Shown piece by piece: positions 31,607 to 40,328 of a stretch of 64,000 nucleotides of DNA. Within the stretch, counting starts at the first letter, position 1, and every line of letters starts with the position of its first letter. Source of the DNA: Geomonas anaerohicana (lineage in GTDB: Bacteria; Desulfobacterota; Desulfuromonadia; Geobacterales; Geobacteraceae). Both the position numbers and the translations under genes were made by a program. The stretch spans positions 124,001-188,000 of the forward strand of contig NZ_JAEMHL010000007.1 in assembly GCF_016458305.1 (NCBI RefSeq), written 5' to 3'. The notes beneath the pieces are model-generated. The model did not search any database. It was not told where the DNA came from and worked only from the letters and a program-made list of their open reading frames with translations.

Positions 31607-32965
31607 ATGTCCCGCGCGCAAGCTGATAACGAAGCGAGACTCCTGGCGTATCTCGCTACCGGCGTTCGTACCTCTGAAGACATTCAAGAGCGACTCAATC
31701 TAAGCCAGCCTTCTGTCTCGCGCCTTATCTCACGGGTATCCGAACAGGTCGTGATCATCGGTAACGCGCGCACAAGACGCTATACCATCAGACGCGACCT
31801 TAGAGGCCTCGGGGGGGAGTTTCCTGTTTTTCGCGTGGACGAAGACGGGAACGCCTCTTTCATTGGGGCGTTAAGCGCGATAGGGCATGACGAGTATCTG
31901 TGGCAGCCGAAAGGTGATGGTGCTGTCCAATACAAAAGCCTGCCATGGTTCCTGTCGGATCTGCAACCGGACGGCTTTACTGGGCGAGCTTTTGTTCGAC
32001 GCCTGTCTGAAACTCTCTCTCTGCCGTTGCGCATATTCGATTGGACCGATGACCACGTGCTCGTTGCTCTTGCCTACCTTGGCGAGGACTTGATGGGCAA
32101 CTTGATTATCGGCCAGCAGTCTCTGGACCGGTACTTCAGCCAGTCACATGAGAGATCCGATCTCATTACCCACGATGAATTAGTAACAGCCTATCCGACG
32201 ATGGCGAAGAACGCCATGGAGGGCCAGCCGGTCGGGTCGTCTGCGGGGGGGGAGCAGCCCAAATTCACCGTGAGGGTGGATAGGGGAGGGGAGATCGAGA
32301 ATCTCCTCGTGAAATTCTCCCCTCCCGTTCATTCCGTCGAAGGACGCCGCTGGGCGGACCTTTTAATCTGCGAGCACATCGCCCTCGACATCGTCGGGGA
32401 AGTGGGGATAGCCGCTGTCAAGACTTCCCTGGTAGTGGCTGAGGATAGGGTTTTCCTCGAGGTGACCAGGTTTGACAGGGTAGGACGATGCGGCCGGTTG
32501 CCGATGATTTCCCTGCGCGCTATCGACAATGAATTCTACGGGCGGCAAGACAACTGGGTTGCTGCTGCTGATAGAATGGAAGCCGACGGCAGGTTGACCA
32601 GTGACGACGCTCGCAATCTCAGATGGCTGTGGGTATTCGGTGATCTCATAGCCAACACCGACAAGCATTTTGGCAACGTGTCTCTCGCTTCCGTTTCTGC
32701 CGACCGCTTTACGCTGAGACCTGCCTATGACATGCTTCCCATGCTCTACCGCCCCATGGATGGGGCAGCGCCAGAGCTCACCTTTAAGCCACCCGTCTTC
32801 TCGACGCAGGCCGCCAACCAATGGGATTCGGCCCTGACCGCGGCGGCCACCTTCTGGGAGCGGGCCGCGGCGGATAACAGGATCTCAGAAAGGTTCAGGC
32901 AAATCTGTGATGACAATCTGGCCATCGTTCGCAGCCTCGAAAAGGGACCACGGCTGATCCCTTAG
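31607..32965 (+). CDS. HipA-like Ser/Thr kinase, YjjJ type (helix-turn-helix fused)
   Basis: The protein has 452 residues. Residues 1-75 are a winged helix (ARLLAYLATGVRTSEDIQERLNLSQPSVSRLI), and then a HipA-type kinase. Kinase landmarks are SSAGGEQPKF (P-loop-like; HipA has the phosphorylated Ser here), LLVKFSP (Lys), EVTRFDR, GDLIANTDKHFGNVSL (catalytic Asp-Lys and metal Asn), and AYDMLPML. Unlike HipBA there is no separate HipB antitoxin; the DNA-binding domain is built in, as in E. coli YjjJ. An upstream extension of the frame is rejected: the ATG at 31607 follows GGGG and leaves the operator outside the gene. An 8-G run (32245-32252) lies in the P-loop codons. Confidence 0.88.
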   Translation: MSRAQADNEARLLAYLATGVRTSEDIQERLNLSQPSVSRLISRVSEQVVIIGNARTRRYTIRRDLRGLGGEFPVFRVDEDGNASFIGALSAIGHDEYLWQPKGDGAVQYKSLPWFLSDLQPDGFTGRAFVRRLSETLSLPLRIFDWTDDHVLVALAYLGEDLMGNLIIGQQSLDRYFSQSHERSDLITHDELVTAYPTMAKNAMEGQPVGSSAGGEQPKFTVRVDRGGEIENLLVKFSPPVHSVEGRRWADLLICEHIALDIVGEVGIAAVKTSLVVAEDRVFLEVTRFDRVGRCGRLPMISLRAIDNEFYGRQDNWVAAADRMEADGRLTSDDARNLRWLWVFGDLIANTDKHFGNVSLASVSADRFTLRPAYDMLPMLYRPMDGAAPELTFKPPVFSTQAANQWDSALTAAATFWERAAADNRISERFRQICDDNLAIVRSLEKGPRLIP

Positions 32966-33028
32966 CGGCGGTAGGGGACCGGTGCAGACGTCGGTGAAGA
33001 AAGAGGTGGAGGGGCCGCTGAGTAATCA

Positions 33029-33060
33029 GGGGTTAGCTGGTAACAGCTAAACCCTTTTTT
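33029..33060 (+). terminator. Terminator of the YjjJ-like gene
   Basis: GGGTTAGCTG, GTAA loop, CAGCTAA-ACCC and TTTTTT. It reaches two bases into the end of the convergent ftsH. Confidence 0.85.
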
Positions 33061-34984
33061 ATTGGCGTGTCCCATCGTGGCAGGGCGGACCATGCTCGAG
33101 CAGGTTCGCCTGCGGGAAGGAGTCCCGCAGTATCCGCTCCACATCCGCCTTTTCGAGAACCTCTTCCTGCAACAGCGCCCCTGCCAGGGCATCAAGGGTA
33201 TGCCTTCTGTCTTTTAGTATCCTGGTCGCCGTTGCCTCCGCTTCCCTTATGATCAGCTGGATCTCCTGGTCCATGACCCAGGCCATTTCCTCGCTGTAGC
33301 GTTTGGGTAGGGACAGTTCTCTGCCGAGGAAGGGGTGTTCTTCACCGCGGCCAAGGTTCATCGGGCCGACCTTGTCACTCATCCCCCACTGCGCAACCAT
33401 CTTCTCGGCCAGCGCGGTTGCGTCTTTGAGGTCATTTTGCGCTCCGCTGCTGAACTCGGCATACACCATCTTTTCCGCAACCCTCCCCGCTAGGCTGATG
33501 CTCAGGCGATTCATCAGGTAGGAACGGGGATAATAGTGGCGATCTTCTCCTGGAAGGAGTTGCGTCACCCCCATCGCCATGCCGCGAGGAATGATGCTGA
33601 CCTTGTAGATCGGATCTGCGCCCGGCAGTTCCCAGGCGACGAGGGCGTGGCCGGCCTCATGGTAGGCGGTTATCCGCTTTTCCTCGTCGCTGATGGTCAA
33701 CTCCTTGACCGCCCCCATCAGGATGATGTCCTTGGCTTCGCTGAAGTCATGCGCGTCCACCTGCTCCTTCCCCTGCCTCAGGGCCACCAGCGCTGCTTCG
33801 TTGGCAAGGTTCTCCAGGTCCGCGCCGGTCATCCCCGGCGTCCCCTTGGCAAGGATTTCCAGATCCACATCCGCCGCCAGTTTCTTGCCGCGTACATGGA
33901 TTTCCAGGATCGCCTTTCGTTCCTGCCAACCGGGCCGATCGATCACGATATGGCGGTCGAACCTCCCCGGCCTGAGCAGTGCAGGGTCCAGAACGTCGGG
34001 CCGGTTGGTCGCAGCCATGACGATAACCTCCTCGTGGGGGTCGAACCCGTCCATTTCGCTCAAAAGCTGATTCAAGGTCTGTTCCCTCTCGTCATGCCCG
34101 CCGCCGAGTCCCGTGCCACGGGTCCGGCCGACCGCGTCGATCTCGTCGATGAAGATGATACTCGGATGGGTGCTTTTGGCCTTCTTGAACATATCCCTGA
34201 CGCGTGAGGCGCCGACCCCGACGAACATCTCGACAAACTCGGAAGCACTGATGCTGTAAAAGGGGACGGCCGCCTCACCTGCCGTAGCGCGGGCAATCAA
34301 GGTCTTTCCGGTCCCCGGTGGGCCGACCAGCAGTACTCCCTTGGGGACCTTCGCCCCGATCCTTTCGAATCGGGAGGGGTCCGTGAGAAACTCGATGGTC
34401 TCCTTCAGTTCGAGCTTAACGGTGTCCATGCCGGCAACATCATTGAAGGTCACGCTCGGCTTGTTGACGTCATAGAGCCTGGCCTTGCTTGCGCCGAAGG
34501 TAAAGAGCCCTCCGGCGCCCCCCTGTATCTGCTGGTTCCTTCTCAGGATCACTACCCAGACACCGATAATGAGCAGCCAGGGGAGCAGTGCAAGCACGGT
34601 CTGCCGCAGCGGACCTTGTTCCGCGGATTCGATGTTTATGGCGACTTTTTTTTCCTGCAACTGGACAAGCAGTCCCTCCCCCTGGAAGGAGGGAAGTATT
34701 GTCCTGAAAAATCTCACCTGCGCGGGCTTTCCCGCCTCTTGCAGCGGGAGGCTCACCTCGTTGCGCAATTCGCCGCTCACTGCTTCTTTCTTGATTACTA
34801 CAGACCTGATATTCCCCGCGCTAAGCTGCTCCATGAACTGGCTGTAGTTGATTGGATGGCGCAGAGGGGCATTAAGGTTGAAAGTACTGTTCCATAAGGA
34901 AATTAGCAGGACAACGAACATGAACAGTGCGATCTTCCATAAAATCTGTGTGTCGGGGGGGAGGGCCTGCTTGGTGTCGTTCAT
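33059..34984 (-). CDS. ftsH: ATP-dependent zinc metalloprotease FtsH
   Basis: The protein has 641 residues. Two N-terminal membrane helices ([13 protein letters not shown] and [18 protein letters not shown]) enclose a periplasmic domain. The AAA+ module has [25 protein letters not shown] and the [22 protein letters not shown]. The peptidase has HEAGH and a later Asp (DLKDAT) to bind zinc. It degrades membrane and short-lived cytoplasmic proteins. The GTG at 35008 is open upstream, but the ATG at 34984 has GGGTGG ahead and fits the family start. It lies alone among accessory genes, so it may be an additional FtsH copy rather than the housekeeping one. Confidence 0.95.
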   Translation of the reverse strand: MNDTKQALPPDTQILWKIALFMFVVLLISLWNSTFNLNAPLRHPINYSQFMEQLSAGNIRSVVIKKEAVSGELRNEVSLPLQEAGKPAQVRFFRTILPSFQGEGLLVQLQEKKVAINIESAEQGPLRQTVLALLPWLLIIGVWVVILRRNQQIQGGAGGLFTFGASKARLYDVNKPSVTFNDVAGMDTVKLELKETIEFLTDPSRFERIGAKVPKGVLLVGPPGTGKTLIARATAGEAAVPFYSISASEFVEMFVGVGASRVRDMFKKAKSTHPSIIFIDEIDAVGRTRGTGLGGGHDEREQTLNQLLSEMDGFDPHEEVIVMAATNRPDVLDPALLRPGRFDRHIVIDRPGWQERKAILEIHVRGKKLAADVDLEILAKGTPGMTGADLENLANEAALVALRQGKEQVDAHDFSEAKDIILMGAVKELTISDEEKRITAYHEAGHALVAWELPGADPIYKVSIIPRGMAMGVTQLLPGEDRHYYPRSYLMNRLSISLAGRVAEKMVYAEFSSGAQNDLKDATALAEKMVAQWGMSDKVGPMNLGRGEEHPFLGRELSLPKRYSEEMAWVMDQEIQLIIREAEATATRILKDRRHTLDALAGALLQEEVLEKADVERILRDSFPQANLLEHGPPCHDGTRQ

Positions 34985-35063
34985 GATCCACCCGTGTTTG
35001 AGGTGCACCTTCGGGATGCGCCCCCATGAGTTTGTCCGCTAATCCGCCACGCCTCGGAATTCT

Positions 35064-35552
35064 TCAGCGCTTGTAGCCTATACGCCGCAGCAGGTCGCGC
35101 CGTTCCTGCCGGTCCTCGTCCGTTTCCACACCTTTGGGCGGCAGCCCGTCGATGACCCCGAGGATACCCCACCCCTGAAGCGTCGAGGCAACGACGACCT
35201 GGAGCGGATTGGCCGTGGCACAGTAAATCCGGCACACCTCCGGGCAGTTTTTGATCTGGTTGAGCACGTTTATGGGGTAGGCATCGCGCAGCAGAACGCA
35301 GAAAACATGACCGGCGCCGATGGCCTTGAGCACCTGTACACATCCCTGAACCAGTTCTTCATCGTTCCCCTCAGTCCTGATCAGGCACGGACCGGATGCT
35401 TCGGTAAAGGCGACTCCGAAGCGTGCCTGCGGCACTGCCGTGGCAATGACTTCGTACAGGTCCTCGGCCGTCTTTATAAAGTGTGTCTGGCCTATGATTA
35501 TGTTGGACCCTTCGGGATACTCGATCCTTACATCATGGATTTCCACGTTCAT
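35064..35552 (-). CDS. Adenosine-specific kinase family protein (DUF355)
   Basis: The protein has 162 residues and matches the Adenosine_kin family over its length: IEYPEGSNIIIGQTHFIKTAEDLYEVIATAVP, FGVAFTEASGPCLIRTEGND, GAGHVFCVLLRDAYPINVLNQIKNCPEVCRIYCATANPLQVVVA, and GVIDGLPPKGVE. The archaeal structure-based name implies adenosine binding; the physiological reaction is not settled. AAAGGAGGTACCC fixes the ATG at 35552. It lies just upstream of ftsH on the same strand (80 bp) and may share its transcript. Confidence 0.9.
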   Translation of the reverse strand: MNVEIHDVRIEYPEGSNIIIGQTHFIKTAEDLYEVIATAVPQARFGVAFTEASGPCLIRTEGNDEELVQGCVQVLKAIGAGHVFCVLLRDAYPINVLNQIKNCPEVCRIYCATANPLQVVVASTLQGWGILGVIDGLPPKGVETDEDRQERRDLLRRIGYKR

Positions 35553-35644
35553 GGGTACCTCCTTTGGTTGACAAGGTAACCTGCGACCGTTGCAGAATAC
35601 TAGCATCTCTCCCCCTCACGGGGCACTTCGCTTCATGGGCTTAT

Positions 35645-36055
35645 CTAGTGAATATGGATCCGGTTGACGTCGGGCGCAGAGATTTGATAGGCTCCGACTC
35701 CCGTGTCTCCGTAGAAGACGGCGCCGGTGCGAATGCCGAGTTGGAGGCGAAGCCCGGATTTAAGCTGCAACTCCGCCGGCACCGTATCGCCACTGGCTGG
35801 GCCAAAGCCGACTTCTCTCAGGTCGTGGAAGTAGACGCTCATGACTCCGGCCCCTCGTTTCCCCTCGAGAAAAACCTTGCCGTCCATTGAAAACCTCGTC
35901 AATTCGACTTTCATTCCTGAGCGGTCGGTAACTTGTACCTTGATGTTCTCATCTGTTTTGGGCACCTCTCCCTCCGGTGCGCCTCCTAGGCTGGCCATGG
36001 CCGTTAACACGGCTGCTGTTAAAAGGACCAGCGCGGCTGTCATAAGGTTTCTCAT
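35645..36055 (-). CDS. Small secreted protein, unknown
   Basis: The protein has 136 residues. The signal peptide MRNLMTAALVLLTAAVLTAMASLG is followed by a beta-rich mature domain (IKVQVTDRSGMKVELTRFSMDGKVFLEGKRGAGVMSVYFHDL ... LQLKSGLRLQLGIRTGAVFYG) with regular strand spacing and no Cys. It looks like a small periplasmic beta-sandwich. AAAGGAGAG precedes the ATG at 36055. I recognise no family. Confidence 0.65.
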   Translation of the reverse strand: MRNLMTAALVLLTAAVLTAMASLGGAPEGEVPKTDENIKVQVTDRSGMKVELTRFSMDGKVFLEGKRGAGVMSVYFHDLREVGFGPASGDTVPAELQLKSGLRLQLGIRTGAVFYGDTGVGAYQISAPDVNRIHIH

Positions 36056-36134
36056 ACCGTCTCTCCTTTCCTTCGTCAAATTGGATGCAGCTTACACCAG
36101 GCCATGCTAGGAAAAAGGAACTTTCAGCAGAAAG

Positions 36135-36809
36135 CTAATCGTCTGGCAACCCCTTGAGTAACAACTCGCGGATGAATCCTGACCCGTTGCCTTGTCTGCA
36201 AAAGTGCAAGTAGGAATTCAATATGAACTTGGCCGGGTCCAGCATGTAGTAGATCAGCGAAATCTCTGCACTGCTTGCAAACCCTGATATCCCGGGGTAA
36301 TTGGCTTTTATCTTGTCTTGCTCTGCTTCGGGAAGTGTTGAAAATTGAACCACGGAGGCAATGTATTCACTTGCGGCCCATGTCGGTACCCCAGTTGTGA
36401 ATTCATTTTGCGCAGCAGCATGTGTGATTTCATGGATTACGACGCTGCGCCACATGGCCAGGGTCATCGGTATTCCGAAAAGTGGCGTCGTCTTATCTGC
36501 ATCACACGCTGCTTCGTAATCCAGGAGCCGGATTTCGTTGTGGGTTGCGTTGTAGTATCCTAATGATCCATGCTGACCGTTTTTAGGCAATTTCCTGGAC
36601 AGCCTTATGGTTAGGTTGTCGGGCAGGTTCAAGTCGAGCGATCTGAGAAAGGTGCCCCCAACTTGCACGGCCTCACAGACGACATCCGACATAGCTTTTG
36701 TTTCGGCAAGCACGGTGATCGTCGAATGCTGACAAAGGATGCGGCTGGGCTCCGCAAATAGAGGGGTTCCATACAGTACGAGGGCTACCAGCAGCAAACT
36801 GGTCTTCAT
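36135..36809 (-). CDS. Secreted HExxH putative metallopeptidase
   Basis: The protein has 224 residues. The signal peptide MKTSLLLVALVLYGTPLFA is followed by a mature domain with SVVIHEITHAAAQNE, an HEITH zinc-binding motif, then WAASEYIASVVQF, where the Glu of SEYIA lies at a distance that suits the third gluzincin ligand. Four Cys residues could make disulfides. This resembles small peptidase-MA-like secreted proteins. The start is fixed by GGAGGG before the ATG at 36809; the upstream open frame is unrelated. It follows the helicase leader divergently. Peptidase activity is inferred. Confidence 0.7.
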   Translation of the reverse strand: MKTSLLLVALVLYGTPLFAEPSRILCQHSTITVLAETKAMSDVVCEAVQVGGTFLRSLDLNLPDNLTIRLSRKLPKNGQHGSLGYYNATHNEIRLLDYEAACDADKTTPLFGIPMTLAMWRSVVIHEITHAAAQNEFTTGVPTWAASEYIASVVQFSTLPEAEQDKIKANYPGISGFASSAEISLIYYMLDPAKFILNSYLHFCRQGNGSGFIRELLLKGLPDD

Positions 36810-37114
36810 TTTCCCTCCGTCAGGAACATCTCCACGCGGAAAGCACCCGGCTGTAACAGTGTCTTGAATGCCCTGACAGTATATCACTTTACGATGGCCG
36901 CGTGTCTTGACGCGACAAGTGGGGGAAAGTGACACGGATATGCCTCGAGCGGTATCGGATATGCTCGGTTTTCGGCCGGGGGAGGCGGATGATTGCGGCA
37001 GAAACACTGGTGGTTCGCTAGAAGAAAGTGCTTGAAACATTGCATGGATCTGGGTATATCTAGTCCGCGTTGAGCGTTTCGGGACGGACGGCTTGGCATA
37101 TCTTGAGGTACAAG

Positions 37115-37146
37115 GCACTTACGGGGGCTCCTGTGGGTGCTTTTTT
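37115..37146 (+). promoter_or_regulatory. Conserved leader hairpin, copy 2
   Basis: This is the same GCAC..GTGC hairpin with TTTTTT as at 30958, ending 21 bases before the helicase ATG. It could act as a premature terminator controlling the helicase, for example with translation or a ligand, or end an upstream small transcript. Confidence 0.5.
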
Positions 37147-37167
37147 ATGTTTGGATATGGGGAGTTG

Positions 37168-39057
37168 ATGGAAATTGTACAACAGGAAATTGATCGTCTG
37201 GGCCGCGTGCATGAGGCGATCGAGCGCTACGCGGTCGACCGCCTGCAGACGATCGGGAGGCACGAGGCTTACACGAAGGAGTTGGAGCAGCAGCGCCTGG
37301 CTTCGGTTGACTGGCGCGAGAAGAACGACCTGGCGGAGAAACTGATCGAGCACGGGCACCACTCGCCGCGCAAATACCTGCACGAATTCACCCAACAGGC
37401 CTCTCCCTACTTCGGCATCCTCGGCATCCACGATAACGACCGCAGGATCGGCAAGAAGGAATACCTGATCGGCAACCAGACGCTCATGGACGGGCAGCGG
37501 GTAGTCATCATCGACTGGAGAAAGGCGGAGATCACCGGCCCCTTCTACGAGGGGTACGACATCGGCGAAGAGTACGAGCTCACCATACGCGGCGTCGAGA
37601 GGGAAGGGGTGATCACCCGCCGGGACAAGGTGACCATCAACAGGAAGGCCCTGAACCGCATCGAGACTCCCTCGGAAACCTACGAGCTGCGCGGGGACGC
37701 CTGGCACAAGAACGGCGGTGCCGTCGAGTCCACCGCCGACACCAAGGAGCGGGCCGAGGATCACCGCATGGTGGATTCCATCGCGGCACTGATCTCCCCT
37801 GAACAGTTCCGGGCCATCACCAAGCTCAGGGACGGCGTGGTGGTCATTAATGGCGCGGCGGGAGCAGGCAAGACCACGGTCGCCCTGCACCGGCTCTCCT
37901 TTCTCATGTTCGACGCGCCCGAGAAGTACCGCCCGGAGCGGTGCATCGTGCTCATGTTCAACCGCGTCCTACGCGACTACGTCAAACAGAGCAGCGACAC
38001 TCTCCTTGGCCCGGTCCGGGTCGATACCTACAGTGCCTGGTCCCTGACCGCGCTCGCCGCCCTCGGCGTGCATTCGCTGAAGACCGTCTTCGACGATCCC
38101 TTTGGCGCGCAGAAGAAGAGCAGCCGGGTTCCGGCCCTGCTGGCGAAGTACGTGAAGGAAACGACCAAGATCGAGCCGTTGACCGACCTGTGGCGCTTCC
38201 TCATGCAGGACTACGTCGTCGCGGCCCTCTGCACGGATTCCGGTGCCGAGTTCCAGCAGGTGGCCCAGAGGAAGTTCGCGGCGAAGGAGCGGACGGTCTC
38301 GTTCTCCGATGTGAGCATCCTGCTCCGCCTGGCCCAACTGCGGCGCCCGGCCGGCGCCGTGGTCATCGGGGCCCTCAACGCCTACGACCACATCGTGGTC
38401 GATGAGGCACAGGATCTCTCGTCACTGGAACTGCGCACCATCGTGGCCGCCACCTCTGCGGCGCGCAGCATTACCATCTGTGCCGATGAAAAGCAGCAGA
38501 TCCTCAGTTTCCTCGACTCGCAAGGGTTCTCCAGTGTCATGGCCCAGCTCCATTCACAGGGACTCGAGAAGGAGAATTTGACCGTCTCCTATCGCTGCCC
38601 GAAAGAGATCGTCGATCTGGCCGCCCAGGTGAGCGGGCGCAGCGCCGACACCACCAAGGCCCATTCCGGTGTGGTCGAGTTCCACCCCACCAGCAATGCC
38701 GCTCAGTCCATGACCAAGATTCGGGAGCTCGTGGAGGGACTTGAGCAGGCGGCGCCCACCTCGCTTACCGGGGTCATCTGCAAGAAGAAGGCTGATGTCA
38801 AAGCGCTCCACGCTGCGCTCGCTAGCGTGCCCGGTCTGCACGCGGAGGGAGAGGTCTCCTTTGCCCCCGGCGTTCAGGTCATCCATGCCCACGCCATCAA
38901 AGGTGTCGAGTTCACCAACGTCATCCTCTACAACCCCAGTTCCTACGACTACCGCCAGACCGGTCCCGACCGGAACCTTCTGTACGTCGCCATCACACGT
39001 GCCTGCAAGACCCTCCACATCGTCCACCACCAGCCACTGGCGCAGGGACTGCGGTAA
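37168..39057 (+). CDS. HelD/UvrD-like superfamily 1 helicase
   Basis: The protein has 629 residues. The N-terminal 100 residues form a charged coiled coil (EIDRLGRVHEAIERYAVDRL), as in RNA polymerase-recycling HelD proteins. A small domain with VIIDWRKAEITGPFYEGYD follows, then SF1 motifs: Walker A GAAGAGKTTVALHRLSF, motif II HIVVDEAQDLSSLEL, DEKQQILSF, SYRCPKEIVDLA, and VEFTNVILYNPSS with a final YVAITRACKTLHIV. It likely works on stalled polymerase or recombination intermediates. GGGGAG precedes the ATG. Its 5' end is duplicated at 30856, and a 22-bp repeat array starts 32 bp after its stop. Confidence 0.88.
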   Translation: MEIVQQEIDRLGRVHEAIERYAVDRLQTIGRHEAYTKELEQQRLASVDWREKNDLAEKLIEHGHHSPRKYLHEFTQQASPYFGILGIHDNDRRIGKKEYLIGNQTLMDGQRVVIIDWRKAEITGPFYEGYDIGEEYELTIRGVEREGVITRRDKVTINRKALNRIETPSETYELRGDAWHKNGGAVESTADTKERAEDHRMVDSIAALISPEQFRAITKLRDGVVVINGAAGAGKTTVALHRLSFLMFDAPEKYRPERCIVLMFNRVLRDYVKQSSDTLLGPVRVDTYSAWSLTALAALGVHSLKTVFDDPFGAQKKSSRVPALLAKYVKETTKIEPLTDLWRFLMQDYVVAALCTDSGAEFQQVAQRKFAAKERTVSFSDVSILLRLAQLRRPAGAVVIGALNAYDHIVVDEAQDLSSLELRTIVAATSAARSITICADEKQQILSFLDSQGFSSVMAQLHSQGLEKENLTVSYRCPKEIVDLAAQVSGRSADTTKAHSGVVEFHPTSNAAQSMTKIRELVEGLEQAAPTSLTGVICKKKADVKALHAALASVPGLHAEGEVSFAPGVQVIHAHAIKGVEFTNVILYNPSSYDYRQTGPDRNLLYVAITRACKTLHIVHHQPLAQGLR

Positions 39058-39089
39058 GAAGCTTTTGTGGCATGCCGTGAGACCTTGAT

Positions 39090-39529
39090 GGCATACCGAC
39101 CATGCATGGATGGCATACCGACCATGGATGGGTGGCATACCGACCATGCATGAGTGGCATACCGACCATGGATGGGTGGCATACCGACCATGGATGGGTG
39201 GCATACCGACCATGGATGAGTGGCATACCGACCATGGATGGGTGGCATACCGACCATCCATGAGTGGCATACCGACCATGGATGGGTGGCATACCGACCA
39301 TGCATGGATGGCATACCGACCATGGATGGGTGGCATACCGACCATGCATGGATGGCATACCGACCATGCATGGATGGCATACCGACCATGGATAGGTGGC
39401 ATACCGACCATGCATGAGTGGAATACCGACCATGGATAGGTGGCATACCGACCATGCATGAGTGGCATACCGATCATGTATGGGTGGCATACCGATCATG
39501 TATGGGTGGTATGCCGATCACGGATGGGG
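39090..39529. repeat. 22-bp tandem repeat array, 20 units
   Basis: Each unit is GGCATACCGACCATG followed by a variable GATGGGT, CATGGAT, CATGAGT, GATGAGT or GATAGGT. The phase is kept exactly at 22 bp over 20 units, and the last units decay (ACCGATCATGTATGGGT, GCCGATCACGGATGGG). Both edges carry similar divergent 20-21-bp units starting GGCATGCCGT and ending ACCTTGA. There are no unique spacers, so it is not a CRISPR array. All three minus-strand frames are open across it. Confidence 0.95.
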
Positions 39530-39652
39530 GGCATGCCGTTAACCTTGAGGGCATACCGGTCATGGTTGGGTGATATGCTTTTGATGCATGCTGCTTGCGG
39601 GGATAAAGCAGATGGGGAATAGAGCGTAACTTGGCGGGAGACTAACGGAAAT

Positions 39653-39700
39653 AAAAAAAATTCCCTCGAAGTGGTCACCGTGCTTCCACCCTCGAGGGAA
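39653..39700 (-). terminator. Terminator of the gene at 39744-40109
   Basis: On the minus strand TTCCCTCGA..GTGG pairs with CCAC..TCGAGGGAA and is followed by TTTTTTTT. Confidence 0.85.
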
Positions 39701-39743
39701 CGAGTCGACGTATTTATTTGTTGCTCATGCTTTCTGGTCAACT

Positions 39744-40109
39744 TTATGCCGGCGAAGGAGATTTCCTCTTCCTGGTGTAAGGGGTTACCACTTCCAGGCC
39801 CGCCTGCATCAGCGCCGGAATGTCGTCTTCAGTGGCAATTACCTGGAGATAAGCGGCGATCTTTTTGAAGATGTCGATCAGCTCCTTGAACGCCTTATTA
39901 CGTAACACGATAGCCACCCGGTCGTAATTGACGGCAGCGTTGTACTTCTGGTCTGCGTCGTCGAGCAATTCTTTTACTCGACCGAGGGCGATGCCCTGGT
40001 CGGTTATGTTCCGGTACAAGGCCAGGCCGCTCAATCCGGTGTAGTATCTTTTGCAGTTACCGAGGAAGACAGCTGGTCTGCCTGCAAGGTCGAACTTTAG
40101 ATGTAACAT
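39744..40109 (-). CDS. Unknown protein (121 aa)
   Basis: The protein has 121 residues and is soluble. It starts MLHLKFDLAGRPAVFLGNCKRYYTGL, a strand-turn-helix; the centre is helical (ALGRVKELLDDADQKY, AFKELIDIFKKIAAYLQVI), and the tail is basic. No domain known to me. GGGAGGT lies before the ATG at 40109, and a terminator follows, so it is a stand-alone transcription unit. The layout could suit a small regulatory or scaffold protein, but nothing decides it. Confidence 0.65.
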   Translation of the reverse strand: MLHLKFDLAGRPAVFLGNCKRYYTGLSGLALYRNITDQGIALGRVKELLDDADQKYNAAVNYDRVAIVLRNKAFKELIDIFKKIAAYLQVIATEDDIPALMQAGLEVVTPYTRKRKSPSPA

Positions 40110-40274
40110 GGATACCTCCCGCGTTGGAAGATTGGTGTGCACTAATGCGTTGGCGTCATCACTATACCGGGCTCCTCCGAATTCCGCAACGCCTCCAGTG
40201 AAAAAAAATTGTTCATCGCTCCATCGGATGGAAAAGGTTGGCGACGAGAGGGTATCACGTGCTGCTGCTACAAC

Positions 40275-40312
40275 AACAAAAGGAGGCGGGGAATTCCCCG
40301 CCTCCTTTTGTT
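40275..40312. terminator. Perfect 19-bp palindromic terminator
   Basis: AACAAAAGGAGGCGGGGAA and its exact complement meet without a spacer. T-runs occur on both strands, so it ends the HYR gene (minus strand) and anything coming from the left. Confidence 0.9.
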
Positions 40313-40328
40313 CTGATGCTGGCCTTGC

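Noticed and set aside
38554-39499. Minus-strand repeat proteins through the tandem array
   Set aside because: All three frames are open only because the unit lacks stops. No ribosome binding site precedes them, and they run antisense into the helicase gene.
39090-39529. CRISPR array
   Set aside because: Units are contiguous 22-bp repeats without unique spacers, and no cas genes are in the window.
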